Shown piece by piece: positions 16,386-26,600 of a stretch of DNA of 64,000 bases. Source of the stretch: an uncultured Sphingorhabdus sp. (GTDB lineage: Bacteria > Pseudomonadota > Alphaproteobacteria > Sphingomonadales > Sphingomonadaceae); assembly GCA_937873665.1 (NCBI GenBank), contig CALMYW010000105.1:19622-83621 (forward strand), written 5' to 3'. Below the pieces are notes generated by a model that did not search any database, had not been told where the DNA came from, and worked only from the letters and a program-made list of their open reading frames with translations. Within the stretch, counting starts at the first letter, position 1; each line of letters starts with the position of its first letter. Made by a program: the position numbers and the translations under genes.

Positions 16386-17039
16386 TCACCCGATAGCCTG
16401 CCCCGTTTTCGCCCAGTCAGCGAGGAAACCTTCTATGCCCTTGTCGGTCAGCACATGTTTGAACAGCCCTTTGATCACCGAAGGTGGAGCGGTCATCACG
16501 TCAGCACCGATCTTTGCCGCCTCAAGCACATGGATGCCATGGCGCACGCTGGCGACGAGGATTTCGGTACCGAAATCATAATTGTCGTAGATCAGGCGGA
16601 TATCGGAAATCAGGTTCATCCCGTCAAAGCCATTGTCGTCATGACGACCGACGAAAGGCGAAATGAAGGTCGCCCCTGCCTTGGCCGCGAGCAGCGCCTG
16701 GTTGGCCGAGAAGCAAAGCGTGACATTGACCATCGTGCCGTCGCTGGTCAGCGCCTTGCAGGTTTTGAGACCGTCGATGGTCAGCGGCACCTTGATGCAG
16801 ACATTGTCGGCAATCTTGCGCAGAACCTCCGCCTCTTTCATCATTGTCGCATGATCGAGTGCGACGACTTCTGCCGAGACCGGCCCGTCGGTCAACCCGC
16901 AAATCTCTTTGGTCACTTCCATGAAATCGCGGCCCGATTTCATGATCAACGAAGGGTTGGTGGTTACACCATCCAGCAGGCCGGTTGCGGCCAGTTCCTT
17001 GATGTCGTCGATTTCGGCGGTGTCGGCGAAGAATTTCAT
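16386..17039 (-). CDS. Small transaldolase / fructose-6-phosphate aldolase-like (TalC/Fsa)
   Basis: A 217-residue class I aldolase of the short transaldolase subfamily, transferring or cleaving three-carbon units in sugar phosphate metabolism. The N terminus [16 protein letters not shown] and the segment GVTTNPSL are family signatures. The Schiff-base lysine is Lys83 in CIKVPLT. Many proteins of this length act as true transaldolases and not as fructose-6-phosphate aldolases; the sequence alone does not settle which. Lies upstream of folE on the same strand with a 93-base gap. Confidence 0.9.
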   Translation of the reverse strand: MKFFADTAEIDDIKELAATGLLDGVTTNPSLIMKSGRDFMEVTKEICGLTDGPVSAEVVALDHATMMKEAEVLRKIADNVCIKVPLTIDGLKTCKALTSDGTMVNVTLCFSANQALLAAKAGATFISPFVGRHDDNGFDGMNLISDIRLIYDNYDFGTEILVASVRHGIHVLEAAKIGADVMTAPPSVIKGLFKHVLTDKGIEGFLADWAKTGQAIG

Positions 17040-17124
17040 TGGTGCGCAGCTCTCAATAGATGGGTGGAATCACTTCACCGCCTATAGGCAAAAGCGCCAT
17101 CGCTTGGACAGCGCTATATTGCGC

Positions 17125-17805
17125 CTATTTGAGCAAACCGAACACGGCGATCAGCATCGGGTCATTGGTCTTCTGCGGATTCGCGCGGATGCCTTCTTCC
17201 TCAAGCCCGATCGCCGCCCAGATCGCATCGTCGGCCTTGCGGGTGATATCCTGACCGAGCGCCTGCATATCAAAGCCGGTGACCGACTGGACCGCGCGGT
17301 TGATCACCTGATCGTCGAACAGGCGCAGCCCTTCGGAAATGCCCGGCAGCATGGCGTCGAACAGCGCAATGCCCATCTTTCCGCGCAGGAACCGAGTGGC
17401 GGCTTGCGGCCCGCCGCGCACGATTTCGTCGGCAGCTTCGATGCTGACCATCCGGATCGTATCGGCAATCAACGGGGCGGCACGCTCGGCACCTTTTTCG
17501 GCAGCCCGATTGAGTTGGCGATGCAGCCGGTCGCGGAAGGACTGGCTTTGCAGCACAACCGACAGGATTCCCGTCCCGCGACTGCCACCCAACCGGTCAG
17601 GCAAGGCAATGCGCGCAACCGAGTGATCGTAGAAACCACCGGGTTGCAAAAGCAGTGCGAACGCATTTTGCGATGCCGCCACCAGCAACCGGCGAATGAC
17701 TTCGGCAAGGCTGTAGCGCGGACCGGACGCGCAGCCGGCCAGAGCGAGCGTCGCCCCTGCTGCACTCGCAAGCAAAAACTGGCGGCGTTCAAACACTATC
17801 GACAT
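17125..17805 (-). CDS. DUF4197 family lipoprotein
   Basis: A 226-residue exported protein of unknown function. The N terminus has two Arg followed by a hydrophobic stretch and the lipobox ALAGC, so it should be lipid-anchored in the envelope. The body is mostly helical; the end reads ADDAIWAAIGLEEEGIRANP, resembling the DUF4197 C terminus, where these proteins end with short NP-containing motifs. It diverges from priA with a short gap. No enzymatic motif is visible. Confidence 0.8.
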   Translation of the reverse strand: MSIVFERRQFLLASAAGATLALAGCASGPRYSLAEVIRRLLVAASQNAFALLLQPGGFYDHSVARIALPDRLGGSRGTGILSVVLQSQSFRDRLHRQLNRAAEKGAERAAPLIADTIRMVSIEAADEIVRGGPQAATRFLRGKMGIALFDAMLPGISEGLRLFDDQVINRAVQSVTGFDMQALGQDITRKADDAIWAAIGLEEEGIRANPQKTNDPMLIAVFGLLK

Positions 17806-17918
17806 GAAACGACTCCTCCCAAACCCTATCGCGTTTGAATATCAGAAAAATTCCGTCTCTGCCATGAATGGGACGCCAAATACGTGACGCAGCGATGGGC
17901 GCACCCTATATCCGCCGG

Positions 17919-20105
17919 ATGAATCGTCCCCGTCCCTCCGGCAAGCGTGTGCGCGTGGTCCTGTTGACGCAAGTCATCGGGCCGCTCGACTATCGCCTGC
18001 CCGACTGGATGGAAGCCGATGTCGGTTCAGCGGTCGTCGTACCTCTGGGGCCGCGCAAGATGGTTGGCGTGATCTGGGATGACGGCGTATTCGGCGACGA
18101 GGCGGTCGAGGAGCACCGCCTGCGCAACGTGTTGGAGGTTATCGACGTCCCGCCTATCAAGCGCGGTCTGAGAAGGCTCGTTGATTGGGTCGCCGACTAT
18201 TATTTGTCTAACCATGCTGCCGTGTTGCGGATGGTGATTTCATCCTCTGCCGCGCTGTCAGCCGGAGGAACTGTCACCGAATATCGGCCTTCAGGAATTG
18301 AGCCCGCCCGGTTGACCCCGCAACGCGCAGCTGCGCTGGATGCTTTGGTGGACGTGCAAGGGCTGGTGCGTGAGCTGGCCGAACAAGCGGGCGTCAGTGA
18401 AGGCGTGATCCGTGGGCTGGTAAAAGTTGGCGCGCTGGAGCCGGTGACAGTCAGCATCGATGCGCCCTTTGCGGCACCGGATCCGGAGCATCATCGTCCA
18501 GAACTATCTGACCTACAGGAAGCTGCTGCCGGGGTGATGCGCGATGCGGTGAAACAAGGCGCGTTCGAGCCGATTGTGCTCGATGGCGTTACCGGTTCGG
18601 GCAAGACCGAAACCTATTTTGAAGCGGTCGCAGAAGCTCTCAAGACTGGCAAACAAGTGCTTGTCTTGCTACCGGAAATTGCACTCACGCAGCCCTTTCT
18701 TCAACGCTTTGAGGCACGCTTCGGGGTCGAACCTGCAACATGGCATTCGGGGATGAAACAGTCGCAGCGCCGCCGCGTGTGGCGCGGCGTAGCCGAGGGA
18801 CGGGTGCAAGTCGTCGCCGGTGCACGCTCGGCACTGTTCCTGCCTTTTGCCAACCCCGGACTGATCGTCGTCGACGAGGCGCATGAGATCAGTTTCAAAC
18901 AGGAGGATGGCGTGCGCTATCATGCGCGCGACGTTGCCGTGATGCGTGGCAAGTTTGAAGGCTTCCCGGTCGTGCTGGCGTCGGCAACCCCAGCGCTTGA
19001 GAGCCGCCACATGGTCAGCATCGGCCGCTATAAGGGCCTGGAAATCCCATCACGCTTTGGCGCTGCGAAGATGCCACGGATCGAAGCGATCGACCTGACG
19101 CAGGATCAGCCAGAGCGCGGCCACTGGATTGCCCCTACATTGCTCAAGGCGCTGGAGGAAAGGCTGGAACGCGGCGAGCAGAGCCTGCTGTTCCTCAACC
19201 GCCGAGGTTATGCGCCACTCACCTTGTGTCGCAATTGCGGACATCGGTTCGAATGCCCCAATTGCACTGCATGGATGGTCGAGCACCGGCTGGTCCGCCG
19301 CCTTGCCTGCCATCATTGCGGCCATGTGATGCCGCCGCCTGACGCCTGCCCCGAATGCAGCGCCGAAGACAGCCTCGTCCCCTGCGGGCCCGGGGTCGAG
19401 CGCATCTGCGACGAGGTGCAGCGCATGTTACCCGAGGCGCGGACCATCGTCGCAACTTCAGACACATTATGGTCGCCGGAAAAGGCCGCCGAATTTGTTG
19501 CACTGGTCGAGAATAAGGCCGTAGACATCATCATCGGCACGCAATTGGTGACCAAGGGCTATCACTTTCCCGAACTGACGCTGGTGGGTGTGATCGACGC
19601 TGATCTTGGTTTGGAGGGCGGCGATTTGCGCGCCGCCGAGCGCACCTTCCAGCAGATCGCGCAAGCCGCCGGGCGGGCAGGTCGAGCAGAGAAGCCCGGC
19701 GAAGTCTTCATCCAGACTCGCAATCCGTCGCACCCTGTGATCGCGGCACTGGTCGAAGGCGATCGCGATGCCTTTTACGACGCCGAAACCGCGCAACGCC
19801 GCCGCGCCGGCGCCCCGCCTTTTGGGCGTTTCGCCGCGATCATCATCAGTTCTGAAGATGAACGCGAAGCCATCGAAGCTGCGCGCGCAATCGGCGGTTC
19901 GGCTCCTGAAATTGAGGGGATGCACGTCTATGGCCCCGCTCCTGCTCCGCTCGCCATGCTGCGCGGGCGGCACCGGCAACGCCTGCTGGTTCACGCCCAA
20001 CGCTCGGTCGAGCTGCAGAATATCATGCGCGAGTGGCTCGGTGGCCTACAATTCCCGCGCGGGGTGCGCGTCGGGGTGGATGTAGATCCATACAGCTTCC
20101 TGTAA
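17919..20105 (+). CDS. priA: Primosomal protein N', replication restart helicase PriA
   Basis: Superfamily 2 helicase that reloads the replisome at stalled or repaired forks. From the start at 17919 the product has 728 residues. It shows a 3'-DNA-binding domain at the N terminus, Walker A GVTGSGKTE, the DEAH-type box VVDEAHE, and eight cysteines in CRNCGHRFECPNC and CHHCGHVMPPPDACPEC that hold two structural zincs. Late helicase motifs IIGTQLVTKGYHFP and QAAGRAGR follow. In-frame ATGs at 17868 and 17895 are alternatives; none has a strong ribosome binding site, so the start is uncertain. Confidence 0.95.
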   Translation: MNRPRPSGKRVRVVLLTQVIGPLDYRLPDWMEADVGSAVVVPLGPRKMVGVIWDDGVFGDEAVEEHRLRNVLEVIDVPPIKRGLRRLVDWVADYYLSNHAAVLRMVISSSAALSAGGTVTEYRPSGIEPARLTPQRAAALDALVDVQGLVRELAEQAGVSEGVIRGLVKVGALEPVTVSIDAPFAAPDPEHHRPELSDLQEAAAGVMRDAVKQGAFEPIVLDGVTGSGKTETYFEAVAEALKTGKQVLVLLPEIALTQPFLQRFEARFGVEPATWHSGMKQSQRRRVWRGVAEGRVQVVAGARSALFLPFANPGLIVVDEAHEISFKQEDGVRYHARDVAVMRGKFEGFPVVLASATPALESRHMVSIGRYKGLEIPSRFGAAKMPRIEAIDLTQDQPERGHWIAPTLLKALEERLERGEQSLLFLNRRGYAPLTLCRNCGHRFECPNCTAWMVEHRLVRRLACHHCGHVMPPPDACPECSAEDSLVPCGPGVERICDEVQRMLPEARTIVATSDTLWSPEKAAEFVALVENKAVDIIIGTQLVTKGYHFPELTLVGVIDADLGLEGGDLRAAERTFQQIAQAAGRAGRAEKPGEVFIQTRNPSHPVIAALVEGDRDAFYDAETAQRRRAGAPPFGRFAAIIISSEDEREAIEAARAIGGSAPEIEGMHVYGPAPAPLAMLRGRHRQRLLVHAQRSVELQNIMREWLGGLQFPRGVRVGVDVDPYSFL

Positions 20106-20157
20106 GCCAAAATTTGCTCTACCCTTAGCCGTCTTATTCCTATAACACAGCATATCG

Positions 20158-22269
20158 ATGTTCTTCCGCCGATCCAAAACCCCTCCCCCGACCAATATCG
20201 ACAGCAGACTGGCGGCGTTCGACCGTGCCTATGCCGGGATGTTTCCCGGCGAAGCAAAGCCTTGGGAAAGCACGACACCTGCAGCATCGCCGTCAATCGA
20301 AACTGCGAAGAAATGGTTGCTCGGCAAAACCCGTTGGTGGTGGTTCACCCGTGCCAGCGCTGGCCTGTTGCTGCTGTTCATCCTGATTGTTTTCTGGCTG
20401 GCGGTCACGGCCCCGCTTTCCAAATCGCTGCAGCCCATCGCGCCGCCGCGCATCACCCTGCTGGCATGGGATGGCACACCGATTGCCCGCAACGGTGCAA
20501 TTGTCGACAAGCCCGTCAAGGTCAAGGAATTGCCGCCGCATGTCGTGCAGGCCTTCCTTTCGATTGAGGACAGGCGTTTCTATTCGCACTGGGGCGTCGA
20601 CCCGCGCAGCATCGCCCGCGCGATGTGGAGCAACACCTTCGGCAGCGGCCTCAAACAGGGCGGCAGTACGATAACCCAGCAGCTTGCGAAATTCACCTTC
20701 CTGACACCAGAGCGCAGCCTGACTCGTAAGGCGCGTGAGGCGCTGATCGCATTCTGGCTGGAGGCTTGGCTGACCAAGGATGAAATCCTTGAACGCTATC
20801 TGTCAAATGCCTATTTCGGAGACAATATTTACGGCCTGCGCGCGGCATCGATGCACTATTTCTATCGCAAGCCCGAAAATCTGACGCTGTCGCAGGCGGC
20901 GATGCTTGCAGGACTGGTGCAAGCGCCTAACCGCCTTGCCCCGACGCGCAATCCCCAGCGCGCGGCAAAACGCGCGAAGCTGGTGTTGAACGCGATGGTC
21001 GCAACCGGTGCAATCAGCGAGGCCAAGGCCGATGCGACACCGATCGCGCGGATCGATGTGCGCTATAAGGAAACGCTGCCGACCGGCACCTATTTCGCCG
21101 ACTGGGCGATGCCACAAGCGCGGCTCGATGCCGAAACTGGCTATTCGGATCAGGTCATTCGCACCACGCTGGATTCGCGCCTGCAGAATATCGCCCGCAA
21201 GGTGATTGCGCGCGCACCTTTGGGTAATGCGCAGGTTGCGCTGGTCGCGATGCGGCCCAATGGCGAAGTCGTGGCGATGGTGGGCGGCAAAAGCTACAAA
21301 GACAGCCCCTTCAACCGGGCGACGCAGGCGAAGCGCCAGCCGGGTTCGACCTTCAAGCTGTTTGTTTATACCGCTGCGCTGCGCAGCGGGATGACGCCCG
21401 AGAGCAAGGTTGATGACAGCCCGATTATCGAAGGTGCCTATCGCCCCAAAAATTACAGCGACCGCTATCGCGGCGAAATCACGCTGAAACAGGCTTTTGC
21501 ACAATCGAGCAACGTCGTCGCCGTGCGCCTTTACAACCAGCTGGGCTATAGCGCGGTGGCGCGTGCGGCAAAGGATTTGGGGGTACAAAGCCCGTTAACG
21601 CGCGACGCCAGCCTGGCGCTTGGCAGTTCAGGCATGACCTTGCTCGAACTGACATCGGCTTATGCCGGCATTGCCGGGAATAAATGGCCGGTCGAACCGA
21701 GGGCGTTTGTGGCCGAGGATGAAGGCTGGTTCGGCTGGCTGATGTCGGCGCAGCGCAGCTTCAGCAATGCCCAGCACAAGGCGCTGCTCGAACTGCTTGG
21801 CGCGACCGTCAATCAGGGCACCGGACGTGCGGCGCGGCTTTCGATCCCGGCCTATGGCAAGACAGGCACCAGCCAGGACTATCGCGATGCGTTGTTCATC
21901 GGCTTTGCGGGTGACCTGGTGGTTGGCGTGTGGATCGGCAATGACGACAATACTCCGCTGAGGAACATGACCGGCGGCGGCCTGCCCGCGCGCATCTGGC
22001 GTGACTTCATGGGCCAGGCAGTCAAAGGCGCCGGTGCGCGGCCCAAGCCAAAACCGGCAGTCGAGCCCGATCCAACGGGACCGATCGAACCGCTCGACCT
22101 GCCGGACATCCCGGAACTGCCGGTCAATATCAATGGCACCGAAGTCCGCGTCGACCCCGGCAAGGGCGTGACTGTCAGCGGGCAAGTCGAAGGTGTGCCG
22201 CTGGATGTCACTATCGGGCGCGATGGGGTGAACGTGCAGGCGCGTGAAGAGCCTGTAAGGAAGCAGTGA
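20158..22269 (+). CDS. Class A penicillin-binding protein (transglycosylase/transpeptidase)
   Basis: A 703-residue bifunctional peptidoglycan synthase. A short cytoplasmic part and one membrane helix (about 63-85) precede the GT51 domain, with catalytic Glu137 in SIEDRRFYSHWG and the GGSTITQQLAKF motif. The transpeptidase domain has the active-site Ser near 396 in GSTFKLF, the SSN motif near 448, and KTG near 566 in YGKTGTSQDY. The tail (about 625-703) is Pro-rich, then a short beta-like region. It starts 52 bases after priA. Subclass (PBP1a or 1c-like) is not assigned. Confidence 0.94.
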   Translation: MFFRRSKTPPPTNIDSRLAAFDRAYAGMFPGEAKPWESTTPAASPSIETAKKWLLGKTRWWWFTRASAGLLLLFILIVFWLAVTAPLSKSLQPIAPPRITLLAWDGTPIARNGAIVDKPVKVKELPPHVVQAFLSIEDRRFYSHWGVDPRSIARAMWSNTFGSGLKQGGSTITQQLAKFTFLTPERSLTRKAREALIAFWLEAWLTKDEILERYLSNAYFGDNIYGLRAASMHYFYRKPENLTLSQAAMLAGLVQAPNRLAPTRNPQRAAKRAKLVLNAMVATGAISEAKADATPIARIDVRYKETLPTGTYFADWAMPQARLDAETGYSDQVIRTTLDSRLQNIARKVIARAPLGNAQVALVAMRPNGEVVAMVGGKSYKDSPFNRATQAKRQPGSTFKLFVYTAALRSGMTPESKVDDSPIIEGAYRPKNYSDRYRGEITLKQAFAQSSNVVAVRLYNQLGYSAVARAAKDLGVQSPLTRDASLALGSSGMTLLELTSAYAGIAGNKWPVEPRAFVAEDEGWFGWLMSAQRSFSNAQHKALLELLGATVNQGTGRAARLSIPAYGKTGTSQDYRDALFIGFAGDLVVGVWIGNDDNTPLRNMTGGGLPARIWRDFMGQAVKGAGARPKPKPAVEPDPTGPIEPLDLPDIPELPVNINGTEVRVDPGKGVTVSGQVEGVPLDVTIGRDGVNVQAREEPVRKQ

Positions 22270-22342
22270 GGCTGATAGCCTTTGCATTGAACCAAGGGCT
22301 TAAATGTGTTCGAAGGCTTTGCGGGGCCTGAGGGAGATTCGT

Positions 22343-23866
22343 GTGCGACTTAGTTTGACCGGCCTTATTGCTACGATGATCGCGTTGATTTTTGCATCGA
22401 CTGCCCGCGCCGACCCGGAAGACATTGCCGCCGCCAGCCGCAGCGTCGTTCGCGTGGTCGTCTTCCCGGCATCGGGCGGGGACACGCCGATCGGTCACGG
22501 ATCAGGTATCGTTGTTGCACCGGACAAGGTGCTGACCAACGCCCATGTCGTTTCCGAGGAGGAATATGACGGGGCCATCCGCATCGTAATCGTGCCTTCA
22601 GATGGCGGCGAGGCGATAGCTGCCGAGGTGATGGATCGATCCCCGCGCAACGACCTGGCTCTGATCGCGTTGAATGACGGCAAGCGCCTTACACCGGCCA
22701 CTTTTTTCAGTGGCCCGGTAGGCGATGGCGCCGATGTCTTTGCGATTGGCTATCCCGGTGGCGTCGATATCGCGCAGGGCCTCAATATGGCCGACGTCCT
22801 GCGCCCGCAGACGCCAGTGAAAACCCGCGGCAATATTTCGGGCGGACGATCTGCGAAGGATTTCGAGACCTTGCTGCACACAGCGGCGATCGGTGGCGGC
22901 AATAGCGGCGGACCTTTGGTCGATGGCTGCGGACGCGTTCTGGGCGTCAACAGCTTTGGCAGCCTTTCGGATGGCAGTGATGCCGAATTCTTTTTCGCAG
23001 TCGCGCAGCGCGAAGCTGCCGCTTTCTTGCGAAAAAATGGTGTCGCTTTCCGCTCGGTCGATAGCGAATGCCTCTCGCGCGCCGAGATGAGCCGGGCCGA
23101 AGCCGAAAGGGCAGCCGCCGAAGCTGCCCGAATTGCCGAGGAAAACCGGCTGACCGAAGCGGCCCGTAGCAAAAGTTTCGGCGAAGCGCGGCGACTGGCC
23201 GAATATGACATCATCGAATCACGCGACAATCTGTCGATGTTGACCGTTGTCCTGATATTTCTCGCGCTGGGTGCAGCGGGGACGAGTTGGCAGTTGCTGG
23301 AGCGCGAAAGACGCGATCAGGCAAAGCTGGCTGGTGGTGCGGCAGCGGCGCTGGTCATTGCGGCCCTGCTTACCTGGTACGCAAGGCCGAGCTTTTCCGA
23401 AGTGGATGAACTCACCAAGGCCCGCCTGACCGACATCGAAGACCCGGCCGCCCCAGCCAAGGTTGCGCAAGAAGGCAAGCTGACCTGCGTGATAGACCGT
23501 AGCCGCAGCCGGATTACTGTTTCGGATACAGCCGATGTCCCATTCGAATGGGCAGCCAATGGCTGCGTCAACGGAAGGACGCAATATGCGGAGGATGGCG
23601 ATCGCTGGGTCCGCACATTCGTTCCCAATAACGAAGCACAGGTTTCGATCATCAGTTTCCAACCGGGAAGCAGCACCTATCGCATCGAGAGGCATTTGCT
23701 TGGGTCGGAGGCGATGCAAAAGGCCCGCGATGCACGAAACCAATATGATGTGAAAAGCTGTTCAGCCGATTCTGCGATGCTGGAAAAGGTGGCGTCGATG
23801 AATGCAGCCGTTCGCCAGTTGCTGCCCCAGCAACCGAATGAATTGCTCGTTTTCAATTGCAGCTGA
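22343..23866 (+). CDS. Exported trypsin-like serine protease with C-terminal membrane segments
   Basis: A 507-residue protein if the GTG at 22343 is used. That start has AGGGAG at the right distance and gives a clean signal peptide (MRLSL, hydrophobic core, cleavage after ARA), whereas the ATG at 22304 adds 13 polar residues. The protease domain has His68 in TNAHVV, Asp104 in RNDLALI and Ser188 in GGGNSGGPL. Next come an Ala/Glu/Arg coiled coil (about 245-290), two membrane helices (about 295-315 and 330-348), and a C-terminal domain with several cysteines. No PDZ domain is present, so it is not a standard DegP. Substrate unknown. Confidence 0.82.
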   Translation: MRLSLTGLIATMIALIFASTARADPEDIAAASRSVVRVVVFPASGGDTPIGHGSGIVVAPDKVLTNAHVVSEEEYDGAIRIVIVPSDGGEAIAAEVMDRSPRNDLALIALNDGKRLTPATFFSGPVGDGADVFAIGYPGGVDIAQGLNMADVLRPQTPVKTRGNISGGRSAKDFETLLHTAAIGGGNSGGPLVDGCGRVLGVNSFGSLSDGSDAEFFFAVAQREAAAFLRKNGVAFRSVDSECLSRAEMSRAEAERAAAEAARIAEENRLTEAARSKSFGEARRLAEYDIIESRDNLSMLTVVLIFLALGAAGTSWQLLERERRDQAKLAGGAAAALVIAALLTWYARPSFSEVDELTKARLTDIEDPAAPAKVAQEGKLTCVIDRSRSRITVSDTADVPFEWAANGCVNGRTQYAEDGDRWVRTFVPNNEAQVSIISFQPGSSTYRIERHLLGSEAMQKARDARNQYDVKSCSADSAMLEKVASMNAAVRQLLPQQPNELLVFNCS

Positions 23867-23910
23867 ACCTTTGCGTGGTGGAAATTTGCCGTTAAGGCCC
23901 TGAGTCGATC

Positions 23911-25725
23911 ATGGCAGACAACTCCCCTCTCGAACAATTTAAACAGGTGCTGACCGGCACCTCGCGCGCCATTGCGAACGATCCAGAGATCGAACTGGCC
24001 TTCACCGCCGACGCGCCGACACAGGCGGGGAAGAATTTTCGCGTGCCGATGCCGGGCCGTTCGCTGCCCCCCGAACAGGTTGCCGAAGCGCGGGGTTTTG
24101 CTGACAGTTTCGCGCTTCGCCTTAAACATCATGATGCGGCACGCCATGCAGCACTGCGACCTCATGAGGCAATGGCAGGGGCCGCCTTCGACGCCATAGA
24201 GACGGCTCGTATCGAGGCGCTGGGCTCGCGCGCGATGGAGGGCGTGAAGGGCAACCTGACCCACTCGCTGGAGATGCGGCTGCGCACCGACCCGATTTCG
24301 CGCGCGCAGGCGGCGGAAGAAGTACCGATCTCAACCGCACTCGCGCTGATGGTGCGCGAACGGCTGACCGGCCAGCCGGTTCCCGAAAATGCCGCGCAAG
24401 GCGTCGACATGCTGCGCGAATGGATTGAGGAAAAGGCTGGGGGCGACTTGGATGCCCTTGGCCTCGCACTCGACGATCAGGCAGCCTTTGCTTCGCTCGC
24501 GCAGACGATGCTCGAGCATCTCGACCTGACCGAGGGTGAAATCGAACCCAATGAAGCCGACGAAGGCGGAGACGAATCCGAACAGGAGCAAGAGCAGGAC
24601 GGCGAAAGCGAAGATGAGGGCCAGGGCGAAGCCGGACAGGCCGAAGCCCGCGCCGAACCGCAAGAGGGCGAAGGCGAAGAGTCCGAAGCCGAATATGACC
24701 AGTCGCAAATGGACGACATGGATGATACCGATGGCGACATGGGTGAAGACGGCATGCAGCCGGTCAACCCGCAGCGCCGCAACTGGGATCATTTACCGCA
24801 AAGCGATTACAAAAGCTGGACGACCAAATATGACGAAGTTGTCGGTGCGACCGACCTCGCCGATGAGGAAGAACTCAACCGGCTGCGCGCCTATCTCGAC
24901 CAGCAACTGTCGGGCTTGCAGGGCGCGGTGACACGGCTCGCCAACCGCCTGCAACGCCGCCTGATGGCACAACAGAATCGCAGCTGGGATTTCGATCAGG
25001 AAGAAGGGCTGCTCGACGCCGCGCGGCTTGCCCGCATAGTCGTCGCTCCGGGAAGCTCATTGAGCTATAAGGTCGAACGCGATGTCGAATTCCGCGATAC
25101 GGTGGTCACGCTGCTAATCGACAACAGCGGCTCAATGCGCGGACGGCCGATTTCGATCGCCGCGATCAGCGCCGACATCATGGCCCGCACGCTCGAACGC
25201 TGCGGCGTGAAGACCGAGATTTTGGGCTTCACTACGCGCGCGTGGAAAGGCGGGCAATCGCGTGAGGATTGGCTTGCCGCCGGACGTCCCGCCATGCCCG
25301 GCCGCCTCAACGACTTGCGCCACATCGTCTACAAAAAGGCCGATGAGCCCTGGCGGCACGCCCGCCGCAACCTCGGCCTGATGATGCGCGAAGGCTTGCT
25401 CAAAGAAAATATCGACGGTGAGGCCCTGCTCTGGGCGCACAACCGCCTGATCGCCCGCCCCGAAGACCGCCGCATCCTGATGGTGATCTCCGACGGTGCG
25501 CCGGTCGATGACTCGACCTTGTCGGTCAACCATGGCGGCTATCTGGAACAGCATCTGAGGCGCGTGATAGAAATGATCGAAAGCCGCAGCCCGGTGCAAC
25601 TGGTCGCGATCGGCATCGGCCATGATGTCACTCGTTACTACCGACGCGCTGTCACCATCATGGATGCGGAGCAACTGGGCGGGACGATGATCGAGCAATT
25701 GGCCGGACTGTTCGACGAGGAATAG
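23911..25725 (+). CDS. cobT: CobT-like cobaltochelatase subunit (VWA domain)
   Basis: A 604-residue protein matching the CobT subunit of aerobic cobalt chelatase, which with the AAA+ protein CobS drives CobN-dependent cobalt insertion into the corrin ring. The N-terminal half is helical; residues about 205-290 are a highly acidic Glu/Asp/Gln linker typical of CobT. The C-terminal von Willebrand A domain has the metal site DNSGSMRG near residue 404 and later [10 protein letters not shown]. CobS and CobN are not in the window, and the neighbours are a protease and a nitroreductase, so the partner genes must lie elsewhere. Confidence 0.88.
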   Translation: MADNSPLEQFKQVLTGTSRAIANDPEIELAFTADAPTQAGKNFRVPMPGRSLPPEQVAEARGFADSFALRLKHHDAARHAALRPHEAMAGAAFDAIETARIEALGSRAMEGVKGNLTHSLEMRLRTDPISRAQAAEEVPISTALALMVRERLTGQPVPENAAQGVDMLREWIEEKAGGDLDALGLALDDQAAFASLAQTMLEHLDLTEGEIEPNEADEGGDESEQEQEQDGESEDEGQGEAGQAEARAEPQEGEGEESEAEYDQSQMDDMDDTDGDMGEDGMQPVNPQRRNWDHLPQSDYKSWTTKYDEVVGATDLADEEELNRLRAYLDQQLSGLQGAVTRLANRLQRRLMAQQNRSWDFDQEEGLLDAARLARIVVAPGSSLSYKVERDVEFRDTVVTLLIDNSGSMRGRPISIAAISADIMARTLERCGVKTEILGFTTRAWKGGQSREDWLAAGRPAMPGRLNDLRHIVYKKADEPWRHARRNLGLMMREGLLKENIDGEALLWAHNRLIARPEDRRILMVISDGAPVDDSTLSVNHGGYLEQHLRRVIEMIESRSPVQLVAIGIGHDVTRYYRRAVTIMDAEQLGGTMIEQLAGLFDEE

Positions 25726-25755
25726 GCTTGCAATTCGCTGAAGGCGTGACAGAAT

Positions 25756-25773
25756 TTTAATCGAACGATTAAA
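25756..25773. promoter_or_regulatory. Perfect 8-2-8 inverted repeat operator before nitroreductase gene
   Basis: TTTAATCG-AA-CGATTAAA is an exact inverted repeat ending 17 bases before the nitroreductase ATG, just ahead of its GGAGGG ribosome binding site. Length and symmetry fit a TetR- or MarR-type operator. No regulator gene is adjacent. Confidence 0.55.
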
Positions 25774-25790
25774 TCTCTGGAGGGCAGCAT

Positions 25791-26462
25791 ATGAACGTCA
25801 CCGAAGCAGTCGCATCCCGTCGGTCGGTGCGCGAATTTCTCGATAAGCCGGTCGACAAGGCATTGCTCGAACGCATCCTTACCAAAGCGCAGAATGCGCC
25901 CTCTGGCGGTAACACGCAGCCTTGGAATGCGGTGATGGCAACGGGCGAGCCGTTGAAGAAATTGCTGGCAGCTGTAGCTGAAGTCGTTCCGCAAGGCCCG
26001 GCTGCCCATAAACCCGAGTACAACATCTACCCGCCCGAACTCGATGGCCGATACAAGGATAGCCGCTTTGGCGTGGGCGAAGCGATGTACGCCGCGCTCG
26101 ATATCCCACGTGACAACAAGATGGCGCGGTTGATGTGGTTCGCGCGCAATTTCCGCGCCTTTGACGCTCCGGTGCTGATGCTGATCCACACCCCGCGCTA
26201 TATGGGCCCGCCGCAATGGTCGGATATCGGCATGTGGTTGCAGACGGTTGCGCTGTTGCTGCGTGAGGAAGGGCTCGATTGCTGCTTTCAGGAGGCGTGG
26301 GCAATCTACACGCCGCAAATCAGGGCGTGCTTTAACATTCCCGACGATCATATCTTTTTCTGCGGGGCGGCGATCGGCCATCGCGATCCGGATGCGCCGG
26401 TGAATAACTTTCCTGTGCCGAGAGCGCCGCTGGATGAAGTGGTGACTTGGGAAGGGTTTTAA
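25791..26462 (+). CDS. Nitroreductase family protein (FMN-dependent)
   Basis: A 223-residue flavoprotein of the nitroreductase fold, expected to use FMN and NAD(P)H to reduce nitroaromatics, quinones or similar compounds. The N terminus has RRSVREF, where the Arg pair contacts the FMN phosphate, then APSGGNTQPWN, another FMN contact. The C-terminal part has the FFCGAAIGHRDPDAP segment typical of the family. An inverted repeat directly before the start suggests repression control. Natural substrate not recognisable. Confidence 0.88.
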   Translation: MNVTEAVASRRSVREFLDKPVDKALLERILTKAQNAPSGGNTQPWNAVMATGEPLKKLLAAVAEVVPQGPAAHKPEYNIYPPELDGRYKDSRFGVGEAMYAALDIPRDNKMARLMWFARNFRAFDAPVLMLIHTPRYMGPPQWSDIGMWLQTVALLLREEGLDCCFQEAWAIYTPQIRACFNIPDDHIFFCGAAIGHRDPDAPVNNFPVPRAPLDEVVTWEGF

Positions 26463-26468
26463 CGCACC

Positions 26469-26558
26469 CGTCGCCCCTGCGCAGGCAGGGGCCGCTTGAA
26501 GTTTATTCGTCCATTGTTGGGTAAATCTACCGCGGCCCCTGCCTGCGCAGGGGCGACG
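26469..26558. repeat. 90-bp palindromic repeat element (perfect 27-bp arms)
   Basis: Left arm 26469-26495 and right arm 26532-26558 are exact reverse complements, with an inner hairpin CCCCTGC-GCAGGC-AGGGG-like in each arm and a 36-base AT-richer spacer. Lies between the nitroreductase gene and cysS, both on the plus strand. Confidence 0.92.
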
Positions 26559-26600
26559 TGGTTCTTGACTGCAAGGCCTCGCTAAGCCATCGCCCAGCCC

